Assembly: GCA_016763815.1 (NCBI GenBank)
Contig: JAESTB010000598.1
Coordinates: 1 to 11,498 of the forward strand
Length of the DNA stretch: 11,498 bases
Direction of reading: 5' to 3'
Source of the DNA: Arenicella sp.
GTDB lineage: Bacteria > Pseudomonadota > Gammaproteobacteria > Arenicellales > Arenicellaceae
Shown piece after piece: positions 1 through 5,644 of this stretch. The position numbers and the translations under genes are program-made. Every line of letters begins with the position of its first letter. The stretch's first letter is position 1. Below the pieces are notes generated by a model. It did not search any database and was not told where the DNA came from. It was given only the letters and a program-made list of their open reading frames with translations.

Positions 1-785
1 AACCCAAAGCTCAACGAGTCGCTGCATTTGATAAGGCCTTGGGTATAAACAGCGACACTGTCGAACGTCAACTGTCAGAAAAGCTTGATAACTTTTATGC
101 CAAGACAGTTTTAAACGACGTTGAAAGCCGCTTAGCATTAATGGCGGCGACGCCTGGCGAGCTCGAAAAAAACTCCGACCCATTTATGCAACTGGCGGTT
201 GCCCTATACGATGAAGATATGGCGCAAGAGAATGCCAACAAAGACCGTGATGGCCGATACGCACTGCTCGAACCGCAGTATATGAGTGCTATTATTGCAT
301 GGCAAAAGGAGCAAGGTTTTACCGCATACCCCGATGCAAATTCAAACTTGCGTGTAAGCTATGGCAATGTAATGGGAGGCTCACCCAAGGACGGTTTGCG
401 ATACACGGCGTTTACTCGCCTTGAAGGTATTGTTGAAAAAGATACTGGTGAAGTGCCATTTAACGCGCCTAAGTCTCAGCTTGAGCTTATTAAGTCGGCT
501 GATTATGGTGATTACGAGTTAAAGTCGCTCGGGTCAGTGCCAGTCAATTTCATGTCGGACCTTGATATCACTGGCGGCAACTCAGGGTCGGCTACCTTGA
601 ATGGTAAGGGCGAATTAGTGGGGCTGGTATTCGACGGAACTATCGAGAGCGTTAATTCAGATTGGGATTTTGATAGCGACATTACGCGGGCGATCCACGT
701 CGACAGTCGTTATATGCTATGGGTAATGGAAAAAGTCGATAACGCCGAATACTTAATAAATGAGATGGACGTTATTCGGCGCTAA
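1..785 (+). CDS. S46 family serine peptidase (dipeptidyl-peptidase VII-like), C-terminal part
   Basis: This is the 3' end of a gene that enters from the left edge; the frame is already open at base 3, so the TTG at 39 is not a real start. About 260 residues remain of a family that is usually around 700 long. The nucleophile motif GGNSGSATLNG is at about 573-605, with the catalytic Ser codon at 582-584. It is followed by the S46 signatures GLVFDG and ITRAIHVDSRYMLWVMEKVD. The catalytic His and Asp lie in the missing part. Known for the family: these are periplasmic or outer-membrane-associated enzymes that remove dipeptides from peptide N-termini. The residue 18 after the Ser is Gly (in FDG), as in DPP7, where DPP11 has an Arg that selects acidic P1 residues. 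A preference for hydrophobic rather than acidic P1 residues is therefore inferred. It ends in a shared hairpin with the convergent neighbour. Confidence 0.93.
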   Translation, partial: PKAQRVAAFDKALGINSDTVERQLSEKLDNFYAKTVLNDVESRLALMAATPGELEKNSDPFMQLAVALYDEDMAQENANKDRDGRYALLEPQYMSAIIAWQKEQGFTAYPDANSNLRVSYGNVMGGSPKDGLRYTAFTRLEGIVEKDTGEVPFNAPKSQLELIKSADYGDYELKSLGSVPVNFMSDLDITGGNSGSATLNGKGELVGLVFDGTIESVNSDWDFDSDITRAIHVDSRYMLWVMEKVDNAEYLINEMDVIRR

Positions 786-801
786 AAAGCCAAACTTCCT
801 C

Positions 802-836
802 GCGCCACTTGTTATTTAACTTTTAACAGGTGGCGC
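802..836. terminator. Hairpin between convergent genes, probable bidirectional terminator
   Basis: The left arm GCGCCACTTGTTA (802-814) pairs with TAACAGGTGGCGC (824-836), giving 13 pairs with one T-G wobble and a 9-base AT-rich loop. It sits in the short gap between the S46 peptidase stop (785) and the stop of the minus-strand TPR gene (888). On the minus strand it is followed by a T-rich stretch (about 783-796); on the plus strand there is no clear T-tract. Termination in both directions is inferred from position and symmetry. Confidence 0.62.
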
Positions 837-887
837 TGGATCAGTATTTGTCATCTAGCTGCGATGTTTAGCCGGTGTAAGTGTTGA

Positions 888-1982
888 TTAGGCGCCCCAC
901 TTGAATACAATTTTAGTCTCTAAGCCCTTGGTCTTCACGGTTTTGTTATTGCGAACAACTGGAATATAGCGGTAGTCCTTCAGCGCTCCGATGGCCAATT
1001 TGACTAATTTTCGATCACCTTCAAGCTCTAAGAGATTAATGTTTTGGACCATTCCGTTTGAGTCGACATCAAATTTCAGTAGTACAAAGCCTTCTAATTT
1101 TGTTCTTTCGCCTCTACTACGATAAGTCGCGTTAGCTTTAACCAGAAGGGTGGGCTCTAGTTTGTCTTGATATGCGATTGATGCGGCAAGCGCTAAAACA
1201 TGTTTTGTGGCCCTTTTAGGTTTTTCAAGTGATTGATAAGCTTCAACCAGCTTAGTATGGACTGTGCGTTCGAACTCATTTTTGGCTTTTTCCGGTTGAT
1301 CAAAGGAGTCAACGGTCTTTTTGAGAAAGGTCACCTGACCATATATATTCTGATTAAGTCTAAATGACTCTGATAGCTGATATGCCTCTTCACCGGTCGT
1401 CGGTGATTTTGGCCCTAACACACCTAGATAAATTTCATGAGCTTGGTCTTGAAGCTCTAACGCTACGGTATAGTTACCAGCCTCAGAAAATTCCTTGCCA
1501 GCTCGGCTGCTCAAATTGGCTATCATTGTCGAGTTCTTGCCATACTCGTCGGAAGCCAGTTCGATGGCGCGATCAAGGTGTTTTTCGGCTTGGTCAAAAT
1601 TGCCAGCGAGCATATAGGCTGAGGCTAGATCACCCAGCACTGGGATAAGTTGTAAGGAATTATCACCAAGGTTTTGCTGATAATTATTTTTCGCTTGGGT
1701 TAAAGGTAATAACGATGATGCTTCCCTCAAGGCAACTTGAACGGCCCCGTAATGGTAAGCAATTGGCCCAAACTGAGGATCTGAGACAGTGTAAATAGTC
1801 AAACCAAGTTCATAAGCCTGTTGTACGAAAGGTTTGGCCTCTAACCATTTTTCTTGCGACGAAAGAATAAGAAATTTGGTTGCTGCGTTGGTAATTATCG
1901 CTTGCTCATTTTGATCTTGAGCTTTTACCGTAGCATCAAAGTTAACGGCCAATAGGGCGATGAGAATTAGAGTTTTTTTCAT
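888..1982 (-). CDS. Secreted TPR protein with TonB-like C-terminal domain
   Basis: A 364-residue protein. I chose the ATG at 1982, not the in-frame codon at 2027, because it directly starts a signal peptide (MKKTLILIALLAVNF, likely cleavage after VKAQ near residue 22) and has AAGG about 4 bases upstream. Residues ~114-190 contain TPR-like helical repeats (LASAYMLAGNFDQAEKHLDRAI and a second around EAGNYTVALELQDQA). Residues ~285-362 form a TonB_C-like domain: ATYRSRGERTKLEGFVLLKFDVDSNG, a later GALKDYRY, and a final strand IVFKW. There is no N-terminal membrane anchor and no proline-rich spacer, so it is not a classical TonB; such TPR/TonB_C proteins are common in marine gammaproteobacteria and their role is unknown. 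A periplasmic scaffold or envelope role is inferred. It stands alone, convergent to the S46 peptidase, with no exbB/exbD nearby. Confidence 0.85.
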   Translation of the reverse strand: MKKTLILIALLAVNFDATVKAQDQNEQAIITNAATKFLILSSQEKWLEAKPFVQQAYELGLTIYTVSDPQFGPIAYHYGAVQVALREASSLLPLTQAKNNYQQNLGDNSLQLIPVLGDLASAYMLAGNFDQAEKHLDRAIELASDEYGKNSTMIANLSSRAGKEFSEAGNYTVALELQDQAHEIYLGVLGPKSPTTGEEAYQLSESFRLNQNIYGQVTFLKKTVDSFDQPEKAKNEFERTVHTKLVEAYQSLEKPKRATKHVLALAASIAYQDKLEPTLLVKANATYRSRGERTKLEGFVLLKFDVDSNGMVQNINLLELEGDRKLVKLAIGALKDYRYIPVVRNNKTVKTKGLETKIVFKWGA

Positions 1983-2512
1983 AATACCTTGCTCGCGGTC
2001 GATATTTAGACTGGCTTCGGGCCACAAATTGGCTGTAATGCAGAACTCCGACCTACTGTTGTATAATAAGTACGTAGGCCAATTATTCAGAAGTGAACGA
2101 AAAATCTGAGTTAAAATCGTTGGGAGACTACTTACAGTGACGCATGTGCCTCATGCTAAGTTAATGGCTGTACACTAACCAGTGTTGGTTGAATTCTCAG
2201 GCCGACGATTACGACCCAATATGAGGACTATGATAGTTGACTTTGCGTCGTATGTCATATAGGTAAATATCATCAATGGCATTCATTTTTGTTATCATTA
2301 GTGCGCAATCAAATATTGTTTCCCAGTGAGTGGTTCGTAACCTTTGGTTTTATGATCTGGGCAATGGCAATGGCCAATCAATGTTTAAGCAAGCGGATAG
2401 AAATGGACGGTGACAGACGAACCTCATTGTTGTTGAAAAAGGTAGGAGCTTGCGATTATTGGATATAAACTAAGCTTTTATTTCACATACTTAAACTTTT
2501 GGTAGGCTGCAC
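1983..2512. other. Long divergent intergenic region without a convincing gene
   Basis: This 530-base gap lies between the divergently transcribed TPR gene and the methyltransferase and should carry both promoters. I see no RNA gene and no strong hairpin. On the plus strand a frame is open from 2241 to 2465, but its first ATG (2352) has no ribosome site, gives only about 37 residues and resembles no family I know. TATAAA at 2464-2469 could be a -10 for the methyltransferase, but no correctly spaced -35 is visible. Confidence 0.6.
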
Positions 2513-3343
2513 ATGAAAAAATTTATTATTCCTGTACTAACGGCTGTTGCAATTCTTTCAGCTCAATTAGTGTCGGCGATGGACGCAGAACTAGTTGCTC
2601 GACTCGAGACCGCTAGCCACGGTGATCATCGTAGCGATAAGAATAAAGCTCGAAATAAATACCGCCATCCAATCGGAACTCTGGCTTTCTTTGGTTTACA
2701 GCCAAACATGACCGTACTCGAAATTGCTCCCGGTGGCGGTTGGTATACTGAAGTTATAGCGCCCGCGATGCAGCATACCGGTGTTTATATTGCCGGCAGT
2801 TACGATGTGACAGTAGAGGGCCAGGCTAAATACCGATATCGGCAGCATCAAGCATTATTAGATCAGATCAAAGATCAACCTGAACTGTATGGACAAATAA
2901 AGGTAGCAGGCTATTCACCTCCAGAGTCGAGAAATCTTTGGCAACAAAACTCGGTGGACATGGTTGTTACCTTCAGGAGTAGCCACGGCTGGGCGAGAGA
3001 GGGGATGATCGATGATGTTTATTCTGACTTCTTTAAAGTCGTTAAACCCGGTGGCGTACTCGGTGTGGTTCAGCATCGCGCCCCCGCTGATGGCGATGTC
3101 GTAGCATGGGCAAAGAAAGGATATGTTCCTGAGGCAAGAGTAATTCAAGCGGCCGAGAAAGCCGGCTTTGTGCTGGATGCTAAATCAGAGATCAATGCCA
3201 ACCCAAAAGATTTAAAGGATCACGACGAAGGGGTCTGGCGCTTGCCACCGACCTTAAGCCTTGGTGATCAAGACCGAGAAAAATATATGACTATCGGCGA
3301 AAGTGATCGAATGACCCTCCGGTTTACAAAGCCTGCCAAATAA
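2513..3343 (+). CDS. Exported class I SAM-dependent methyltransferase (COG4798 type)
   Basis: A 276-residue protein, the usual length for this predicted methyltransferase family. It begins with a signal peptide (hydrophobic residues 4-20, cleavage probably after VSA at 22), so a periplasmic or secreted location is inferred; this is typical of the family. A Rossmann-type SAM site is at 68-79 (VLEIAPGGGWYT, preceded by HPIGTLAFFGLQPN). The motif IV-like segment is DMVVTFRSSHGW at 149-160, and a late core segment is KVVKPGGVLGVVQHRA at 175-190. The C-terminus has the family's DEGVWRLPPTL and ESDRMTLRF elements. Relatives that I recall carry NVHNW where this has SSHGW, which could affect substrate choice. 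The substrate is unknown. The start at 2513 has only a weak ribosome site (GGTAGG about 7-12 bases upstream) but fits the signal peptide exactly. Confidence 0.88.
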   Translation: MKKFIIPVLTAVAILSAQLVSAMDAELVARLETASHGDHRSDKNKARNKYRHPIGTLAFFGLQPNMTVLEIAPGGGWYTEVIAPAMQHTGVYIAGSYDVTVEGQAKYRYRQHQALLDQIKDQPELYGQIKVAGYSPPESRNLWQQNSVDMVVTFRSSHGWAREGMIDDVYSDFFKVVKPGGVLGVVQHRAPADGDVVAWAKKGYVPEARVIQAAEKAGFVLDAKSEINANPKDLKDHDEGVWRLPPTLSLGDQDREKYMTIGESDRMTLRFTKPAK

Positions 3344-3378
3344 ACTCCGCAATAAAATTGCCTACTACTGACACTGTG

Positions 3379-3425
3379 TTGTGCAATCATCCTACCTATA
3401 ATATTTATTATCGGTAGCTGCACAA
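3379..3425. repeat. Imperfect palindrome / stem-loop 1
   Basis: TTGTGCA (3379-3385) pairs with TGCACAA (3419-3425). Inside it CTACC (3392-3396) pairs with GGTAG (3413-3417), and inside that ATAATA (3398-3403) with TATTAT (3406-3411). The three arms nest correctly, with one asymmetric bulge (six bases opposite one). It lies 36 bases after the methyltransferase stop and has no T-tract, so a simple terminator is not the obvious reading. Confidence 0.7.
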
Positions 3426-3426
3426 T

Positions 3427-3478
3427 CTAGTTGCCGCCCAAGCGCCTATTCGTTCTAAGGTGCTAGGTGGCAACCTAG
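3427..3478. repeat. Long stem-loop 2, directly after stem-loop 1
   Basis: The outer arm CTAGTTGCCGCC (3427-3438) pairs with GGTGGCAACCTAG (3466-3478), with one G-T pair and one bulged C. The inner arm AGCGCCT (3441-3447) pairs with AGGTGCT (3458-3464), with one wobble, leaving a 10-base loop. The 3' half alone also contains a perfect short palindrome, CTAGGT-GGCA-ACCTAG (3463-3478). It starts one base after stem-loop 1 and ends 32 bases before the nitroreductase remnant. It does not carry the outer core motifs of an integron attC site. Confidence 0.68.
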
Positions 3479-3510
3479 TTGTCTTAATAAATCACCGCCA
3501 GAAGATTGAT

Positions 3511-3788
3511 ATGAAATTCACTGAGTTTGCTAAATCACGAAAAAGTACACGTGGTTTTTTAGATAAGCCGGTCGCTAAAAAAGTTGTTGATGAAATTATT
3601 GATGCTGCCAAGTGGGCGCCGTCATCATGCAATCTGACGTTGTTCACGAGCACGCCAATATTCCGCATAACGAAGCAATTATGATTTGCACTGCGATGGG
3701 CTACCCTGACGATGATTTTCAAGCCAATGATGTGCGCTCTACACATGTCGATAATTCTGAATCTGTAACTTATGTCGGTTTTGAGTAG
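3511..3788 (+). pseudogene. Nitroreductase remnant with internal deletion and frame change
   Basis: The ATG at 3511 (AGAAG upstream) begins a clear nitroreductase N-terminus: SRKSTRGFLDKPV and IIDAAKWAPSSCN, the FMN-binding Ser-Arg region and the first helix. After about 41 residues this frame turns into unrelated sequence and stops at 3684. From about 3630 another frame carries the family's C-terminus: NIPHNEAIMICTAMGYP, then FQANDVRST and SVTYVGF, ending at TAG 3786-3788. Intact family members are roughly 220 residues; here about 41 plus 50 survive, so about 130 central residues are missing. The join lies near 3629-3640. The remnant cannot fold as a flavin nitroreductase and is best read as a decayed gene. 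Confidence 0.85.
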
Positions 3789-4649
3789 GTGTTCGAGTCA
3801 ATAAAAAGTATAGCGGTTGATCGAAAAAACTCGCTGCCGGTAGCGGATTTTAATGCTCGCTACCGGGTCACGGGTACTCCAGTAGTGCTTGGGGATCTGA
3901 CACAGCATTGGCAGGCCTCAAAAAAGTGGTCGCAAGACTACCTAGCTACTAACGCTGGAAGTCTACAGGTTCCAATCTACAGTAGCTTGGTAAGTCTAAA
4001 TCACGGAAGTCCGTATCAGCCTGTCTTACATTCGAGCCTAAAGGTTTATCTAGAAAAACTGCGGTCTAGAAAAAGTGATTTTAGGGTCTCAAAACTTCCG
4101 CTTAAATCAGTGCCAAAATTGCAAGGCGACTTTTTATATCCGAGACTCGGTTTCGATTTCAATATAAATCGCACATCGCTTAGTATCGGTGGCGCAGGTG
4201 TTATTGAACCAGTTACTCAGTCTTCAAGTGTCGTGCATACGGTGCGCTGTAATTTCGGTGACCGTATTACTGTTTTACTAATTCCACCCGATCAATCGGA
4301 ATTCATGTATAGAGTTGGCCATAGCCAAAATAGTGTCAGAGATCTTAATTTTGATCAGCCTCAGTTTGACAAATTTCCAGCGCTTAGAAAGTTATCTGCT
4401 TATGTTGCTGAATTGGATTATGGCGATGCCTTATATATTCCTGCTGGCTTTTGGTGTTGCGCTACGTATCATGGCGTTGGCATTACTTTGTCGCTAGAAG
4501 CGCTTAGAGGGACCTTCACCGAATATGTCGATACCGCAAGTAAGTTTATCTATAATCGATTGGCTAGTTCCATGCCATCGAGGCAAGCGCGCTTTAGGCG
4601 TTTAGAAAAGCGTGCCGTATCGATAACCAATGCTAGGCTTTCAACTTAG
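3789..4649 (+). CDS. Cupin_8/JmjC-like protein with substituted metal ligands
   Basis: A 286-residue protein starting at GTG 3789, which follows the nitroreductase remnant's stop codon with no gap; no ATG occurs before residue 173, so this start is the most economical although its ribosome site is weak. The N-terminus (FNARYRVTGTPVVLGDLTQHW, residues 21-41, then KKWSQDYL) matches the entry region of the cupin_8 (JmjC-like) fold. The jellyroll core includes VVHTVRCNFGDRITVLLIPPDQ (148-169) and YGDALYIPAGFWCC (211-224). Active relatives bind Fe(II) through HxD and a later His, usually just after the Trp of a GWWH motif. Here those positions read HTV (150-152) and C223, so two of three ligands are changed. 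A 2-oxoglutarate hydroxylase activity is therefore doubtful; a non-catalytic or altered-metal role is inferred. Confidence 0.7.
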   Translation: MFESIKSIAVDRKNSLPVADFNARYRVTGTPVVLGDLTQHWQASKKWSQDYLATNAGSLQVPIYSSLVSLNHGSPYQPVLHSSLKVYLEKLRSRKSDFRVSKLPLKSVPKLQGDFLYPRLGFDFNINRTSLSIGGAGVIEPVTQSSSVVHTVRCNFGDRITVLLIPPDQSEFMYRVGHSQNSVRDLNFDQPQFDKFPALRKLSAYVAELDYGDALYIPAGFWCCATYHGVGITLSLEALRGTFTEYVDTASKFIYNRLASSMPSRQARFRRLEKRAVSITNARLST

Positions 4650-4694
4650 TAAGCGTAATGGTAAATGAGGGTTTGAGTCGGAGCGCGAGCGCGA

Positions 4695-4719
4695 CGACTT
4701 TCGCCTACAGTGAAAGTCG
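4695..4719. repeat. Stem-loop downstream of the cupin-like gene
   Basis: CGACTTTC (4695-4702) pairs perfectly with GAAAGTCG (4712-4719) around a 9-base loop. It lies about 45 bases after the cupin-like stop and 64 bases before the acetyltransferase start. There is no following T-run, so it could be a weak terminator or processing site. GAGCGC is directly repeated just upstream (4681-4692). Confidence 0.45.
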
Positions 4720-4744
4720 CCTATAGACCGAAATCAAAGTATTA

Positions 4745-4765
4745 CTTGTGCGTACTCTTGTGCGT
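4745..4765 (+). repeat. Direct repeat upstream of the acetyltransferase gene
   Basis: CTTGTGCGT occurs twice, at 4745-4753 and 4757-4765, 12 bases apart start to start, which is close to one helical turn. It ends 17 bases before the acetyltransferase ATG. This spacing could suit a regulator, but two copies of a 9-mer may also be chance. Confidence 0.4.
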
Positions 4766-4782
4766 GCTAAAGAAGCAAAGCT

Positions 4783-5283
4783 ATGCAAGAAATTATCACC
4801 TACTATTTAGAAATGAAGTCGCCGGATAATTTGATTGAGAAAATCGATGTTAATGGATTGATGATTGTCGAGGCTGAGATAGATGAATTTCGGCTAAATA
4901 AGTTTTTATATATTTTAATAGGCGGAGCCTGGCAGTGGACTGATAAACTCGGTTGGTCTGATCATCAGTGGAGAACGCATGTTGAAAATCCACAACTGAG
5001 AACTTGGGTGGCCTACCTTAAAGGCTCCATCGCCGGCTATTTTGAATTGAAAACCGATGCAGATGGAAATACAGAAATAATGTACTTTGGTCTTGCAGAA
5101 AACTTTATTGGCAAAGGACTGGGCGGTTATTTTTTGGGTAAGGCGATTAAGTCGGCTTGGGGTATTCCCGCAACCGACCGAGTTTGGCTTCACACCTGTT
5201 CGCTTGATCATAAAGCGGCGTTAGCGAATTATCAAAGCCGAGGCTTTAAGATTTATAAGACAGAAACGAGTAGCGGCGAGTAA
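4783..5283 (+). CDS. GNAT family N-acetyltransferase
   Basis: A 166-residue protein of normal GNAT length. The acetyl-CoA binding motif A is at about 101-118: YFGLAENFIGKGLGGYFL, with the G-x-G-x-G pyrophosphate loop. The end of the fold, VWLHTCSLDHKAALANYQSRGF (134-155), carries the helix-strand pair that closes the CoA site, and YKTET is a characteristic tail. Upstream, GGAWQWTDKLGWSDHQW (48-63) and TWVAYLKGSIAGYFEL (74-89) match a well-populated subfamily of uncharacterised bacterial GNATs. The acceptor substrate is not known. It is cytoplasmic: no signal peptide or membrane segment. The start at 4783 has a modest purine-rich ribosome site (AAGAAG). It appears to be transcribed alone. Confidence 0.92.
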   Translation: MQEIITYYLEMKSPDNLIEKIDVNGLMIVEAEIDEFRLNKFLYILIGGAWQWTDKLGWSDHQWRTHVENPQLRTWVAYLKGSIAGYFELKTDADGNTEIMYFGLAENFIGKGLGGYFLGKAIKSAWGIPATDRVWLHTCSLDHKAALANYQSRGFKIYKTETSSGE

Positions 5284-5292
5284 GCTTATTGG

Positions 5293-5345
5293 ATCGAGTG
5301 AGCGCGCGCCAATCTTGGACTAATGCCTAAGCCGCGCCTCTCGAT
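5293..5345. repeat. Imperfect hairpin after the acetyltransferase gene
   Basis: ATCGAG (5293-5298) can pair with CTCGAT (5340-5345), and just inside GCGCG (5302-5306) with CGCGC (5333-5337), around a long loop. It begins 10 bases after the acetyltransferase stop. It lacks a T-tract; a terminator role is possible but weakly supported. Confidence 0.35.
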
Positions 5346-5414
5346 GACTCCACTGCGACTAAACTCAATCTGCTGATCACGTCAAGTTCCCGCGCTGAGT
5401 TAGGGTAAAGGCGT

Positions 5415-5439
5415 TATAATGTGCCTCAATCAATTGAGG
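5415..5439 (+). promoter_or_regulatory. Consensus -10 box followed by a perfect dyad over start site and Shine-Dalgarno
   Basis: TATAAT (5415-5420) is a perfect sigma-70 -10 box; no good -35 is seen at the right distance. Immediately downstream CCTCAAT (5424-5430) and ATTGAGG (5433-5439) form a perfect 7-bp dyad with a 2-base centre. The expected transcription start (about 5427) falls inside it, and its right arm contains most of the ribosome site GAGGG (5436-5440) used by the ATG at 5449. It could act as an operator in DNA or as a hairpin masking the ribosome site in RNA. Confidence 0.55.
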
Positions 5440-5448
5440 GTGACAATC

Positions 5449-5616
5449 ATGACGCGCATGAGTTCTAAAGATAAAGCTGAGTTTCGAAAATCAATGGCCA
5501 CCAAAGGTTATTCACGTATATCAGTCTATGCTCCAACAAACGCTAAAGAGCTGCGTGCTGAAATTGAAGAGGTCACTCGTAAAATGGTTGAAGAGTACGA
5601 AGAGCGAAATAGTTAG
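5449..5616 (+). CDS. Small basic protein, possible ribbon-helix-helix fragment (unrecognised)
   Basis: A 55-residue protein. I prefer the ATG at 5449 over the in-frame ATG at 5419, because 5449 has the strong ribosome site GAGGG 8 bases upstream while 5419 overlaps the -10 box. The N-terminal half is basic (SSKDKAEFRKSMATKGY), followed by a short strand, SRISVYAP (residues 22-29), and a long charged helix, AKELRAEIEEVTRKMVEEYEE. A basic strand such as RISVYAP before a helix resembles the start of ribbon-helix-helix repressors, but the second helix is absent, so this is only a suggestion. The dyad over its own promoter would fit an autoregulated DNA-binding protein. It ends 28 bases from the convergent MscS gene. 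No partner toxin gene is adjacent. Confidence 0.6.
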   Translation: MTRMSSKDKAEFRKSMATKGYSRISVYAPTNAKELRAEIEEVTRKMVEEYEERNS

Positions 5617-5644
5617 GCCCATTCGCTGTCATTCGGCTATGTGA

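Noticed and set aside
1364..1648. Open frame on the plus strand within the TPR gene
   Set aside because: It lies wholly inside the well-supported minus-strand TPR/TonB_C gene and shows no protein-family features.
2241..2465. Possible small membrane protein in the gap before the methyltransferase
   Set aside because: The frame is open for about 75 codons but the only good start (ATG 2352) is late and without a ribosome site, composition is not gene-like and no family is recognised.
3427..3480. Integron attC site and gene-cassette array in the plus-strand block of small genes
   Set aside because: The stem-loop lacks the outer RYYYAAC and GTTRRRY core sites (GTT and AAC face the wrong way), other gaps in the block do not share it, and no integrase is present.
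3627..3788. Independent small gene starting at ATG 3627
   Set aside because: Its sequence is the C-terminus of a nitroreductase whose N-terminus is directly upstream in another frame, so it is better explained as part of the broken gene.
4315..4497. Short hydrophobic frame inside the cupin-like gene
   Set aside because: It is an alternate frame of a gene with recognisable fold motifs and has no ribosome site.
5449..5616. Antitoxin of a toxin-antitoxin pair
   Set aside because: The size and dyad fit, but no toxin-sized gene is adjacent on the same strand; the next gene is a convergent MscS channel.
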